A stretch of 64,000 bases of DNA from Calendula officinalis (Eukaryota; Streptophyta; Magnoliopsida; Asterales; Asteraceae), in the NCBI GenBank assembly GCA_963853835.1, contig OY970832.1, positions 25,476,208-25,540,207 of the forward strand. Direction: 5' to 3'. A program made the translations under genes and the position numbers. Shown one piece after another: positions 10,760 through 23,798 of the stretch. How positions within the stretch are numbered: the stretch's first letter is position 1; the number at the start of each line of letters is the position of its first letter. Below the pieces are notes generated by a model. The model made no database searches. It was not told the DNA's origin and saw only the letters and a program-made list of their open reading frames with translations.

Positions 10760-11239
10760 TTGTAAATGCTTTGTGATTTGAGATTGAGAATAGTAATCGG
10801 ATTTTATGTTCTTTTTAAAGTCTGTGATTGAATTGAATTTGTTGCTAGTTCTAGGGTTTTAATCAAGATTGCCGACTTAAGGGTTTATCGTGGGTTTTAG
10901 CAGATCGAGGTTTGGATAATGTATGATTAACCGACTTCTGTTATTTATAGTTTTCGAAATTAACCTGTAAAAAGTCATAAATACCCTTCGAGTCATAGCA
11001 TAACGGCTATTTTCATGGGGTTAGTTTAGTAAATATATCGTTTTTGAGATTAAACTGCCGATCAATAGTAACTAATAACAGTAGTATAAAACGTCAGTAG
11101 TAACTGTGTTTTAATCCCTTCATGGTTGATCAGTAGTAACTACGAACTTCAATCAGTATTAAGTGAATAACCAGTAGTAAACTTTTAATAATTTAATCAA
11201 TATTATACAAAAACTTTACATATGTGATCTTTATGAAAT
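10760..11239 (-). other. Spacer between RNase H and third ORF of copia B, with repeated CAGTAGTAAC words
   Basis: No ORF. At 11055-11190 the words CAGTAGTAAC, AATAGTAAC, CAGTAGTAT and CAGTATTAAG recur about seven times in 140 bp. This sits just upstream of the third ORF in transcription direction and could hold regulatory sites for it. Confidence 0.5.
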
Positions 11240-12670
11240 TTAATTTATAAAAATCATTCCAATACTGTTATCTAAAAAATTAAGCCTTCCTACATCAAAT
11301 GCTTTTGTAAAAAGATCTGCTAGTTGATTATCAATATGAATTTTAACCACTTTAATTAATTTCTTTTCATTACAATCTCTTATGAAATGAAATCTGATTT
11401 CAGTATGTTTAGTTTTTGAATGTTTTACTGGATTGTTTACAATACTAATTGCACTTTGATTATCTATAAAAATAGGAGTTTTAAGGATAGAGATACCAAA
11501 GTCCATGAGTTGATTTTGAATCCATAGTACTTGAGCACAACATGCAGATGCAGCTACATACTCTGCTTCTGCAGAAGATGTTGAGACATTTGTTTGCTTC
11601 TTGCATTGCCATGACACAAGTCTTGATCCAAAGAATTGACATCCACCAGTTGTTGACTTTCTATCCAAGCATTCACCACCATAGTCACTATTTGTGTATG
11701 ATGTAAGTTCAAAAGGTGAGTCATGTGGATACCAAAGACCTAGTGATGGTTTCCATTTCAAGTATCTAAAGATTCTTTTGACTGCTTGCAAGTGAAGTTC
11801 CTTAGGTTTTGCTTGATACCTGGCACACACACAAACACTGTACATAATGTCAGGTCTAGATTCAGTTAAATACATTAAAGAACCTATCATTGATCTATAT
11901 AAGTGTTCATCTACATCCCCCCCCCCCCCTCAATATCAGGATGTAGGTGTTTATGTGTTTACATGGGAGTGCTTGCACTTTTGCAGTCTTTCATCGCAAA
12001 TTCTGTAATATGTCCTTGACATATTTTGATTGATTAATTAAGATGCCATCTGATTTTTGATTAACTTGCAGTCCAAGAAAGAAGTTCATTGGACCCATTG
12101 AACTCATCTTGAATTTGATCTGCATAAGTTCCTCAAATTCTTTGCACAGTTGATCATTTGTGGATCCAAAGATGATATCATCTACATATATTTGAACAAG
12201 TAGGATGTCATCTTTGACCTTCTTTGTGAAAAGAGTCTTGTCAATGGCACCTCTTTGAAATTTGTTCTTTAACATATATGATGATAGTGTGTCATACCAC
12301 GCTATTGGTTCCTGATGTAGGCCATATAGAGCTTTGTCCAATTTGAACACATAATCATCATGTTCAGGATCTTCAAATCCTGGAGGTTGACGTACATACA
12401 CTTATTCTTCTATTTTTCCATATAAGAATGCACTCTTTACATCCATTTGATAGACTTTAAACCTTTTGAATGATGCATATGCCAGAAATATTCTGATTGC
12501 TTCAATTCCTGCTACAGGAGCATATACTTCATCATAGTCTATTCCTTCTTCTTGATTGTATCCTTGAGCTACAAGTCTTGCTTTGTTTTTTATCACTATT
12601 CCTCTTTCATCTTTCTTATTTCTGAAGATCCATTTGGTTCCAATGGCTCTTTTTCCTTTTGGAAGAGGTA
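11240..12670 (-). pseudogene. Copia B pol: reverse transcriptase and RNase H, disrupted
   Basis: RT begins near 12670 (KGKRAIGTKWIF, KARLVAQGYNQEEG). It carries the first catalytic Asp in YQMDVKSAF and the YVDDI box (in the 11991-12401 frame). A GAA-to-TAA stop at 12399-12401 separates EE from VYVRQPPGF. After YVKDIL the frame shifts, then meets an in-frame TAA around 11960 and a C12 tract near 11920. RNase H resumes at 11890-11240 (MIGSLMYLTESRPDI, SSAEAEYVAASACCAQVLW, DNQSAI, KHTEIRFHFIRD, LADLFTKAF). Catalytic motifs survive but at least three lesions prevent one polyprotein. Confidence 0.9.
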
Positions 12671-14740
12671 CTAGAGTCCAAACAGCTTGTAATTTAAACT
12701 GAAAAGTTCTTCTTGCATTGCTTCAATCCAATTTGAATCTTTCATAGCTTGTTGAATCTTTTTAGGTTCATCATGTGATACGAAGCATGCAAACAGACAT
12801 TCATTAGAGATTAGACTTATATTACAAGTATTATTATTTAAACCTGAATTAAATTTGCTTATTGTCTGCATATTTGAGTTGACATCACTTAAAACAAGGT
12901 CTAAAGGATGATTCTTTTGAGCTCTTGTGTTGGAAGTTTTGTCAACAACTATTTGACTATCAAGATTTGATTCATTTGATTCAGGGACTTGTGCATCTGT
13001 CCAATTTTCTTCTTGAGTTTCTGAATCTTCTTGGTCTTCTTGATCTTCTTCATTGATACTGTTATCAGTAACAACAAGTTCATAGTTATCAAGAGTTTGT
13101 GAGTTGGTACTGGTATCATTATCATTTCTTGCAACATCACCATTTAGGGTTTCTGAGTTCCTACTGGTGTCAGTATTATCACTTGTGTTTTCAGAATTTT
13201 GATTTTCTGAGTTATTACTGACATTAGTGTTGTTTGCATTATCAGAGTTGTTACTGTTCTCAGTATTAACAATGATGTACTGCAATGGATTTTGACTTCC
13301 ATTAAATGATGATGAACTTTCTTTGGGTGGTTGATTGTTTGAGTCACATGTATTCAAATTGAAACTGAAATCAAGGGATTTTGTTAGTGAGTCAATATTA
13401 AACAACCAATCTGGACCATTTCCTTTTTCATTCATAAGATTTTCATTAAAGGATACATCTGTACTTTCTTCAATGATCCTTAGTCTTTTGTTGAACACTC
13501 TGTAAGCTTTGCTTTGAGTTGAGTATCCTACAAAGATTCCATCATCTGCTTTGCTGTCAAACTTACCAATTTGTTCTCTTGTGATTAGGATAGTACAAGG
13601 ACAACCAAATGATTTTAAAAAGGTAATTGAAGGTTTTCTTTTATTCAAGAGTTCATATGGTGTCTTAAAGTGTGGCTTGACTATTAATACTCTGTTTTGC
13701 ACATAACATGCAGTGTTAACAGCTTCAGCCCAAAAAGTTATTGGTAATTTGGCGTCTGCAAGCATAGATCTTGCTGCTTCAATGATTGTTCTATTTCTTC
13801 TTTTAGCTACACCATTTTGTTGAGGAGTTCTAGGAGAGCTATACTGCCTGTCAATACCTTTAAGAGCACAAAAAGAGATTAGATTTTCATTTTTAAATTA
13901 TGTGCCATTGTCACAACTAATGGCTTTCACTTTAAGATCTCTTGTATTTTCCAGCTTGATTATTAGGTTCTTGATGATTTCACTTGTTTCATCTTTAGTC
14001 CTGAGAAAGAATACCCAAGTAAATCTAGAAAAATCATCAGTAATAACTAGAGAGTATTGCTTCTTTCCTATACTCATTACATTTGTAGGCCCAAATAAAT
14101 CCATGTGAAGTAGCTGCAATGGGTTAGAAATAGAGTTGATTGATTTGGATTTATGAGAAGTCTTGTGTTGCTTATCTTTTAGGCATGCAACACAATGATG
14201 ATCACACATGAATTGTTTTTGTGGTAAACCAATTACTAAATTCTTTTTGACCAAATTGTTCATGTTTTTAAAGTTTTTGTGACACATTCTTCTATGCCAT
14301 AAATCCGATTCATTTGTGTTTGCCTTGGATATAAAACAGTTGATCTCATTTGGAGAAATGATTTCTCCCCCTATATCCAGGCAATACACATTCTTTCTCC
14401 TTGAAGTTCTTAAAACAACATATTTTTCATCTAAAATAAAGTCAGGAGAAAGAATGATGCACTCTGTATCTGTAAAAAGAATCTTGTTCTTTTTATCACA
14501 TACTTGTGAGACACTAACCAGATTATATTTAAGTTCAGCAACATAAAAGACATTATCAAATGTAATCTTACCATTGGATACAATACCTTTACCAGTAATG
14601 CGATCACCTTTAGGATTTTCACCAAATGCAACATAACCACCATCATATTTTTCAAAGTTTTCGAGAATTTGTAGATTCTCAGTCATGTGCCTAGAGCATC
14701 CACTATCAATATGCCAAGTATTCACCTGGATGTTCTGCAC
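12671..14740 (-). pseudogene. Copia B pol: protease and integrase, disrupted
   Basis: The 13898-14740 frame has protease motif WHIDSGCSRHMT, GAG-pre-integrase with HHCC residues (DLWHRRMCHKNF, CVACLKDK), and integrase Asp residues in HMDLFGP and SCDNGT. A TAA at 13898-13900 replaces the Glu of DNGTEF. The frame then continues to NGVAKRRNR, where the catalytic Glu of the DDE triad has become Lys (codon 13802-13804). Positions 12671-13765 encode the integrase C-terminus (LPITFWAEAVNTACYVQNRV, FGCPCTILITREQ) and the long Asn/Ser/Asp-rich linker typical before RT. It ends in a frameshift near 12690. Integrase is doubly dead. Confidence 0.9.
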
Positions 14741-14763
14741 ATAAGAAGATTAAGTTAATTCTT

Positions 14764-15966
14764 TTAGGGAACCCAAGCTTGTTTTGTCTTGGGTTCATCC
14801 TTTTTAATGAGGAATATGCTATGAGTGATTTGGTTAATACTGCTCTTTGGTGTTACTACTGATTTCTGTTTTGTTGACCATTTGTTCTGCTTTGATTTGG
14901 TTACTACTGATGAATCAGTAGTAACTTTGTGAAAGTATTTTCTGAATTTATCAGTAGTATGTGTGTAGTTATATCTTACTGCATTGTATCTTGGATACTG
15001 ATTAGTAGGATATCTTTGATTGTTTCTATTTATGGTGGTATTATCTGAGTAATTATTGTAATTTCCAAATTTTCTTTTATTTTCAAAGTTTTGACTTGTT
15101 TTTGGATTACCATGTCTGGTATTTTGAACAAATCTTTTGGCAGACCTACCAAACTTTGGAGTTTCAACTTGTGGAAGTTTAGATTGTTGTTTTAAGTTGG
15201 ATTCTTTTAATTTTTGTTCTTTTAATTTTAAGTTGTTTTCCTTAAACTCTTTGAATTCTTTGCAATTGATTGGATTGAAGTGACAATCCTTTGCTATATG
15301 ATTTACTTTATTGCAAATTACACATTTAGATTTGGTTGATTTTAAGGATTCTGATTTTCTTTGTTCTTTTAACTGATTCAAGTTTCTTTGATTTCCCCTT
15401 TTTAAAATACTTGGAATATTTTCAGAATTGTATTTAGGAGATTCTTGACTTTGTGTTGTATGGAAACTTGTATCATTTGATTTAACAGAATTTTCTTCAT
15501 TAGAAGATTCTTCACTAGATTCAGTTTTTAATTCATCTATGATTCTTTCTGAACTAGCTTTTAGTGGAGGAATAAAATTTGTTGGAGGAGGAACTGCATG
15601 ATATCCAACTCCATGAATTACTTTTTCTGTGGATTGATTGCTAGTTAATTCATCAATTATTTTAGAACTTCTTTCAAATTTCTTGATTGTTAATTTATTT
15701 TGTTCTAATTCTAATTGACATTCCTCTAATTTAGTTATAGCTTCTTTTGCTTTTGATTCAGCATATTCTTTATCATAAACAGCTTGTAATAATTCTTCTT
15801 TAAGTTTTTGATCTGTTATTTGATAAACTTTAATTTGATTTTCTAAGTTAGCTATAACACCATTAAATTTTATTCTTCTCTTTATGTTTTTAATTAAATC
15901 CTCATTTAATGCATTCAGGAGAGCATGGTTAGGATGTACCTCAGATTTAGGTTCAGAGAAGGCCAT
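14764..15966 (-). pseudogene. Copia B gag, 3' part (after the nested insertion)
   Basis: 400-aa frame whose first Met comes from the ATGGC target duplication of the nested element. It is the direct continuation of the gag frame that ends at 23799. It holds a Lys/Glu/Leu coiled coil (residues about 15-110), a Ser/Glu-rich acidic stretch, a CX2C-type knuckle (CVICNKVNHIAKDC, CX2CX4HX4C) near residue 215, then a basic Asn/Tyr/Arg-rich tail. It ends TKQAWVP-stop, the same WVP ending as elements A and C. The protease frame opens 24 nt further on in a different phase. Confidence 0.85.
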
Positions 15967-18247
15967 TGTAACACCTCAATTTTCAAAACACCTTTTAAAT
16001 CATATTTTTAATAAAAGTATTACAAAGTCCAATATCCCAAAAATACGGTTTAACAAAAACCTTTGAAAAGATTATCAGAGTAATTAAATCCGGTTTTACA
16101 GAAATAATATCATAACCATAGGATAAACGGGATCTACCTACGAGCTCCCGAGCTAATCAACACTAGGCCACTTCTATCGCGACCCTCTAATCCATCGATC
16201 TCGAACCTGAGTACATAGCCAAAAACAAAGTAGTACGTGAGACAAAATAGTCTCGTGAGATACATGGGTTTTCGACCCATTCTCAAATATAATAAAAGTC
16301 ATTACTATTTATTTCTTTTCTTTAATCACTTATTAATTATTATCTTATATTCTTACCGCTTACTCGTATTTACTAGTAAGCTAACCGTAAGCTTACCCAT
16401 CACGTAGTCACATACTTGTAAGCTATCCATAGCTTACTAAATCTTTATCACATACGCTACGGACCTCTCCGTAGCAAACTCCCCCGATGTGGGTTAACTA
16501 GGTAAACTCCCCCGTTTCCGGGTTAACTGAAAACTCCCCCGTTTCCGGGTTAACTGAAAACTCCCCCGTTTCCGGGTTAACTATTTCTCCCCCGATTTCC
16601 GGGTTAACTATTTCTCGAAAGTCTACTCTTGCGCAGGGTGGTACCTCCCCAAGTAGGTGTCACTAACTCCCCCAACTATGTGGGTTAACTATGATCCGGA
16701 TCCTTTTCTCAACACATAATGAAATCATCAAATACGGGTCTATGCCCCAATAATACATACTCAACATAAATTAGAATACATCTATTCTAATTGTCATATT
16801 ATTCTCATTTCTTATTCAATTTCAATATTGACTTTACCAAGTCCTTTATTAAAATAAGACGTGTTTATCATTTATAAAAATTCATATACTTTAACCTCTC
16901 TTTGACTAGAATACAAATCTATTTCTAGTCACTTTATATTAATTTCTCCTACCAATTCAATCACTACTTTTATTAGTATAATATACTAATCAATACTTGA
17001 TACTCAAAAGCATTGTTATGAGCTTTGTTAATACATATTATTAATAAGTCAAATATCATACTTTCATAATCATTACTCTAGTCAAACATCATATTAATAA
17101 AGAATTATTACTTACTTTTCATTATCGTAATCTCTTTCAAAAATCATTAGTCCTCTAGTCATACTTAAATGATCTATTACTTGCATTCTCTTATTATTTT
17201 GATCATATCTTTATTAAAAACATTTATTAATAAAGACTCATAAAACATCATAGTTTTCAAAATCATTTGCTATGTACTCAGTAAAAGTCTCATGTACTCA
17301 CCTTAGCCAAGCTAACTCCAAATCGTGTCTAACAACACAAATCCTTGCTTTCCAACTTGTGAAATGTCACCAAACTTTAGGTCTTCTTGACCTACCATCA
17401 ATATCATCACAATAACTAGTTATTATCCATAACTAATCACTAAACAATCCATATCTACAACCTTAACCACCAAGTTCATCCAACTTGGTGGAATCTCAAA
17501 CCCTAGTTCAAGATTTCCATCAATAAACCGAAATCCAACTTGTACACATCGATTACAAGCTTACAATGAGTGTTCTACACCCATGTTTAGTCATCTTCCC
17601 CAAAGATGACATGGTTGGTTCCCCAAACCACCATTTTTACCCATACAAAGCTCACAATCAAGGTAGATAAGCAAGACAATCAAGAATACTTACCCTTGAT
17701 GTTTCAATCCTTCAAGATGGTGTAGATCTGAGCTCTTGAGCTCCAAAATCGACCAAGAACACTCCCAAATCGGCTGCACTATGTGTGGAGTTGAATGAGA
17801 AATGAAACCCTAGCTCACACACAAGATTATATATTCCAGACGCTCATCGCGCCCCGCTCGCGCCCACCTCGCGCCGCGAGGTGACGCGGGTTCGCCTGCT
17901 GGTTGCCGCAATTTTCCAGATTTCGCGACAGGCTCGCGCCTGGCTCGCGCCGCGACCTCAACGCGAGGTCAACGCGAAGTCAACGCGAGAACTTCGCGTT
18001 TAGACGTTGAACTTGCTGTTTGAACCCGCGACTGTCTCGCTCCTGCCTCGCGCCGCGAGGCCTGTCTGGGTCAGTTTCTTGCCTTTTAAACTTGTTTCCA
18101 TCCATGTCTTGACCCATACTTAGTTACCCCAAGTCCCAAACATTCAAGCACTCGATAAAACCCAATGAAGACTCGATTAAATATTTTCTCACCTTTATTC
18201 CTCAATATTTCCATTTAATATATTAACCGAAAATTCCGGTCGTTACA
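15967..18247 (-). repeat. 3' LTR of the nested LARD-like element
   Basis: 2281 bp. It contains about five tandem copies of a 27-28-bp unit (AACTCCCCCGTTTCCGGGTT core) at 16477-16615. A CpG-dense block at 17840-18065, full of CGCG words, stands out from AT-rich surroundings. Confidence 0.92.
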
Positions 18248-18272
18248 ACTATCCACCCCTTAAAAGGATTCC
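18248..18272 (-). other. Polypurine tract of the nested element
   Basis: The minus strand reads CCTTTTAAGGGGTGGATAGT immediately before TGTAACG of the LTR. Confidence 0.7.
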
Positions 18273-20526
18273 GTCCTCGGAATCAACTCAAGGATTTCCA
18301 ATCCTCATTCCACCTCCAAATCATGGTCCAACGATACTTATGCATTTAAATGCCCACTTGACTCCGTTATACCCAAACGGGTCAAAAATCCAATCTTGAG
18401 TCCCTAATACCCGAACGGTCAAAATTTCACAACTTGACCTTAACATTTTCAATCATTTTACCAATTCATTTATCTACATTGGGACGATATAACCCAATCA
18501 TTACTAATAGCCAATTGACCAAAATGATAGTCAATGCCTAGCTTTGACCAAATTGTCAACATTGCCAAATCCTTGACTTAAGCACAAAGTCAACCATACT
18601 TTGATAATTTCTTTATCCACTGGTGGTTCCATTAACCATCAATTCCTTTACAATCGACCTTACATTCATGGTCCAACAACAATCATACTCGATCCCCAAT
18701 TTCAACTCGAAATACCCAACAGTCAAAGTCGTACCCTTTGACTACCATTATTTCCATCAATCCATTTAACCACTATCATACACATGCAGATGATATAGTA
18801 TGCCCTTATCTTTGACTAACCATTTGAAACGAAAGTCAAAACCCAATTTTGACTAAAGTCAACATTCCACTAGTTGACCAACCTTGACTTATGAATAAAG
18901 TCAACTTACCTTGCTAAGTTCCACATATTCTTTATTACTAAAGCATCGCTTCCCAAGCTTTTCATTTCCGATTTCAATATCTAAATTTCCTTTCTCAATT
19001 GTTCCCTTTTTCCTTAATTTCGATTTTCCACACTCGATTACAATTTTCATTTAGACAATACCAAATTTCCATCACTTTTAAACTTTCATTCAATTACTTA
19101 TACCATTTATAATCTCCTTCCACCATCCTTATATCATACTTGTAATTCCCGATTACCGGCTCTAGAGCCTCAGTCATATCCAATTGTGGCCTAACCACCC
19201 ATTATACCTCTTTCACCACTCATTGGTTACTAACAAACTTTGCTTCCTAAAAGCATTCCTTTTTCATAAACCATGAACTTGCAGGCATCTCCTACACCTA
19301 CTTATACTTAAACACTACCCGTGTTTTCAACCCAAGTTCTCATTTGCCATACAATCATATCAATAACTAACCATACGGTTCTACATACGTCAGGTACAAA
19401 CATCATATCCCTTATACAACAAATTATACTTTAACTATCACACCGAGATGATCGGAAAGCCTCCAATCCATCAAGGTCCAAACTGTCACAATGATCGGAA
19501 AGCCTCCAATCCAATGTGACTCATACAATACCATTCTATCTTGCATACAATTCATATATGCATCATTCATTTAGCATCGTGCTAACATTCTCTTTCATAA
19601 CTAATCACTTTCTCTATTCGAATTACATTTTCCCATACTTCACATAACATTACTTTCTAAAGTCATATTCTTTTCATATACAATTACTCCCACTTATACC
19701 TTTATACCACACGGTATACACATAATCATTTCTAGTGCTTTCCACCAATCTACTCACTTATCCATCGTCTTTAGTCGATTCACTTTCTCATTATTAAATT
19801 TCCCAATCTTTCTTTCACCACCTAGGTAACCACCCGGTCAACTCAAGTCAACCAATTGACTTCGATCCACAACCAAACATAAGCTATCACACTTTTTCTA
19901 ATGTCCTTTTTTCCAATAATTAATTATTACCCTTGACTTAGCATACCATTTTTATGACACTTTATCAATAATTATCTTTTTGACCTTAGCATCAAATCCA
20001 TCATCCATGACACAAACTTTGTCATGACTAATTGTCAACTTTTACTCAACCATTTTTTTTTTTATTATTAAATCTTGTCATTCCCGATGCTTATCCTTTC
20101 CAACATACTTTCTGTTTACGAGTTTTGAAACTTCACTATATTTTTCATCATTCTTTTCTTTACTATTATCATAAGCTAATACCACATCACTTATCCTTAT
20201 TCCCGTCAAGTGCTACAATTTTACCATTTTTGAACTTTTCTCTTATATGGTTTCCCATCCATATATACTATCCTCACTAAGTCTTAGTACTTCTACGTAC
20301 TATCATCCTTTCATTGAAATCATTTACTATTTCCACGGTAATATGTCTTTTAATATCCTAATTATCCGCGACATACCAATCGCCAACTCACCCATACTTA
20401 TACATGCCATTTCGCCTTAGCACCAAATCGTGCGACAATTCACCAATAAAACACGAACCTCATACCTTAGATTTTATAACTGAGGAAAACTTACCACACT
20501 TTTGAACCTTTCACATCAACATGATT
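18273..20526 (-). other. Non-coding internal region of the nested element
   Basis: About 2.2 kb, C- and T-rich on the plus strand, with no ORF of any length that looks like a retroelement protein. A 30-nt phrase around GATCGGAAAGCCTCCAATCC is repeated twice near 19450-19510. Confidence 0.6.
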
Positions 20527-21130
20527 TCACGAACTTTGAACGAGATTCTCTTTCTTTGTTAACTCTAAGCTACCATCGAACTTCCTCTTTCCTCCAATTA
20601 ATGACGATTTAATGACCCTTCGTTGAACTACATTCTCCACATCTCCAACATTAAATTCTCTTAGAAATTTTTCAAGTACTCTCTCGGGGCAAAACATCCC
20701 TATCAATCTACTCGCGAACTCCTTCCACGACATCTGGTACCATATACTCTTTCCAAACTTTCACACCACATTCTTCCACTATGACGTCTTGCTTCAACAA
20801 CTGGGATGCAAGAGTCATCATAACATTCTTCATCCTCTTAATATATTCTAACACTTGCTAAATTTCGCGAATCTGCCGAATCAGGACCTCTGGTTCAGTA
20901 CTTCCCAAATACGCATCCAGCTTACGCGCCATAAATGTCTTGAACGAACTTCATTCCCTTTCTTCCAATTCAGACTCACTACTCTCTTTTGTCGAGGACT
21001 TCTCAGCATTGGCTGGTTATCTAAAGACTTACTCTTCATACCTGAGTCGGAATCAACCTGCGTATCCTCATTCATCCGGTCATACGCAATCTGGCTCACA
21101 TCCTCGCTTACTATTTCTCTTATTTAATTA
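20527..21130 (-). pseudogene. Possible Ty3/gypsy gag relic in the nested element
   Basis: On the minus strand the frame at 20527-20733 reads MSWKEFASRLIGMFCPERVL then EKFLREF. This resembles the W-x-x-F...Y/F-x-P...EF pattern of gypsy retrotrans_gag. Upstream (20740-20830) another frame is partly open and a third ORF (20881-21099) is charged. No zinc knuckle and no pol. It is a weak match, best read as decayed gag. Confidence 0.4.
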
Positions 21131-21504
21131 AACAGATCACGAATAATTCTCAAATTACCGGGTTGGTTTACATATAAACCAGAACCCTAATCATCATCAC
21201 CATGAGTTGTCAGAACTCAACTAAAAATTCTCTTCCTAACCTAGTGGAGCTTGTCCACTTTCACACTTATTCTTTTCCTTATATCATTACTTCCACAATT
21301 TCCAATTTCCAACGATCGACTCCACAGTCGAATACAATACTTGAATATCAAACGTGACATTTCTCCTAGGGTTCGACCCTACCATACTCGCACTTTTTAC
21401 GGTCTCAAAAGACTAATCATGGACATCCTATGGAAACATATGGTCCTACTTAGCATAGCTTAAGACTAGGGAGGTCAAACCTACCTAATTCACTTAAACT
21501 ATAG

Positions 21505-21516
21505 CTCTGATACCAA
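21505..21516 (-). other. Primer-binding site of the nested element
   Basis: The plus strand reads GCTCTGATACCAA, three bases from the LTR start at 21519. Complement TTGGTATCAGAGC, initiator Met tRNA type. Confidence 0.8.
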
Positions 21517-21518
21517 GT

Positions 21519-23798
21519 TGTAACACCTCAATTTTCAAAACACCTTTTAAATCATATTTTTAATAAAAATATTACAAAGTCCAATATCCCAAAAATACGG
21601 TTTAACAAAAACCTTTGAAAAGATTATCAGAGTAATTAAATCCGGTGTTACAGAAATAATATCATAACCATAGGATAAACGGGATCTACCTACGAGCTCC
21701 CGAGCTAATCAACACTAGGCCACTTCTATCGCGACCCTCTAATCCATCGATCTCGAACCTGAGTACATAGCCAAAAACAAAGTAGTACGTGAGACAAAAT
21801 AGTCTCGTGAGATACATGGGTTTTCGACCCATTCTCAAATATAATAAAAGTCATTACTATTCATTTCTTTTCTTTAATCACTTATTAATTATTATCTTAT
21901 ATTCTTACCGCTTATTCGTATTTACTAGTAAGCTAACCGTAAGCTTACCCATCACGTAGTCACATACTTGTAAGTTATCCATAGCTTACTAAATCTTTAT
22001 CACATACGCTACGGACCTCTCCGTAGCAAACTCCCCCGATGTGGGTTAACTAGGTAAACTCCCCCGTTTCCGGGTTAACTGAAAACTCCCCCGTTTCCGG
22101 GTTAACTGAAAACTCCCCCGTTTCCGGGTTAACTATTTCTCCCCCGATTTTCGGGTTAACTATTTCTCGACAGTCTACTCTTGCGCAGGGTGGTACCTCC
22201 CCAAGTAGGTGTCACTAACTCCCCCAACTATGTGGGTTACCTATGATCCGGATCCTTTTCTCAACACATAATGAAATCATCAAATATGGGTCTATGCCCC
22301 AATAATACATACTCAACATAAATTAGAATACATCTATTCTAATTGTCATATTATTCTCATTTCTTATTCAATTTCAATATTGACTTTACCAAGTCCTTTA
22401 TTAAAATAAGACGTGTTTATCATTTATAAAAATTCATATACTTTAACCTCTCTTTGACTAGAATACAAATCTATTTCTAGTCACTTTATATTAATTTCTC
22501 CTACCAATTCAATCACTACTTTTATTAGTATAATATACTAATCAATACTTGATACTCAAAAGCATTGTTATGAGCTTTGTTAATACATATTATTAATAAG
22601 TCAAATATCATACTTTCATAATCATTACTCTAGTCAAACATCATATTAATAAAGAATTATTACTTACTTTTCATTATCATAATCTCTTTCAAAAATCATT
22701 AGTCCTCTAGTCATACTTAAATGATCTATTACTTGCATTCTCTTATTCTTTTGATCATATCTTTATTAAAAATATTTATTAATAAAGACTATAAAACATC
22801 ATAGTTTTCAAAATCATTTGCTATGTACTCAGTAAAAGTCTCATGTACTCACCTTAGCCAAGCTAACTCCAAATCGTGTCTAACAACACAAATCCTTGCT
22901 TTCCAACTTGTGAAATGTCACCAAACTTTAGGTCTTCTTGACCTACCATCAATATCATCACAATAACTAGTTATTATCCATAACTAATCACTAAACAATC
23001 CATATCTACAACCTTAACCACCAAGTTCATCCAACTTGGTGGAATCTCAAACCCTAGTTCAAGATTTCCATCAATAAACCGAAATCCAACTTGTACACAT
23101 CGATTACAAGCTTACAATGAGTGTTCTACACCCATGTTTAGTCATCTTCCCCAAAGATGACATGGTTGGTTCCCCAAACCACCATTTTTACCCATACAAA
23201 GCTCACAATCAAGGTAGATAAGCAAGACAATCAAGAATACTTACCCTTGATGTTTCAATCCTTCAAGATGGTGTAGATCTGAGCTCTTGAGCTCCAAAAT
23301 CGACCAAGAACACTCCCAAATCGGCTGCACTATGTGTGGAGTTGAATGAGAAATGAAACCCTAGCTCACACACAAGATTATATATTCCAGACGCTCCTCG
23401 CGCCCCGCTCGCGCCCACCTCGCGCCGCGAGGTGACGCGGGTTCGCCTGCTGGTTGCCGCAATTTTCCAGAATTCGCGCCAGGCTCGCGCCTGGCTCGCG
23501 CCGCGACCTCAACGCGAGGTCAACGCGAAGTCAACGCGAGAACTTCGCGTTTAGACGTTGAACTTGCTGTTTGAACTCGCGACTGTCTCGCGCCTGCCTC
23601 GCGCCGCGAGGCCTGTCTGGGTCAGTTTCTTGCCTTTTAAACTTGTTTCCATCCATGTCTTGACCCATACTTAGTTACCCCAAGTCCCAAACATTCAAGC
23701 ACTCGATAAAACCCAATGAAGACTCGATTAAATATTTTCTCACCTTTATTCCTCAATATTTCCATTTAATATATTAACCGAAAATTCCGGTCGTTACA
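21519..23798 (-). repeat. 5' LTR of the nested LARD-like element
   Basis: 2280 bp, near-identical to 15967-18247, with the same minisatellite (22029-22167) and the same CGCG-rich block (23395-23610). Followed by TSD GCCAT. Confidence 0.92.

Larger units (their letters stand above)
15967..23798 (-). mobile_element. Nested non-autonomous LTR retrotransposon (LARD-like, probably Ty3/gypsy-derived)
   Basis: Long LTRs of about 2280 bp (15967-18247 and 21519-23798), ending TGTAACACC...CGTTACA, are flanked by the perfect TSD GCCAT (15962-15966 and 23799-23803). The internal 3.27 kb has a PBS and a polypurine tract in minus orientation but no pol and only a weak gag relic. The LTRs differ at about 18 sites plus one indel (under 1%), so it is young and was moved by proteins from elsewhere. 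The LTR size and the purine tract beside TGTAACG suggest gypsy ancestry. Confidence 0.9.

Noticed and set aside
20032..21463. Plus-strand ORFs inside the LARD-like element
   Set aside because: The element is in minus orientation and these frames are shadows of pyrimidine-rich sequence.
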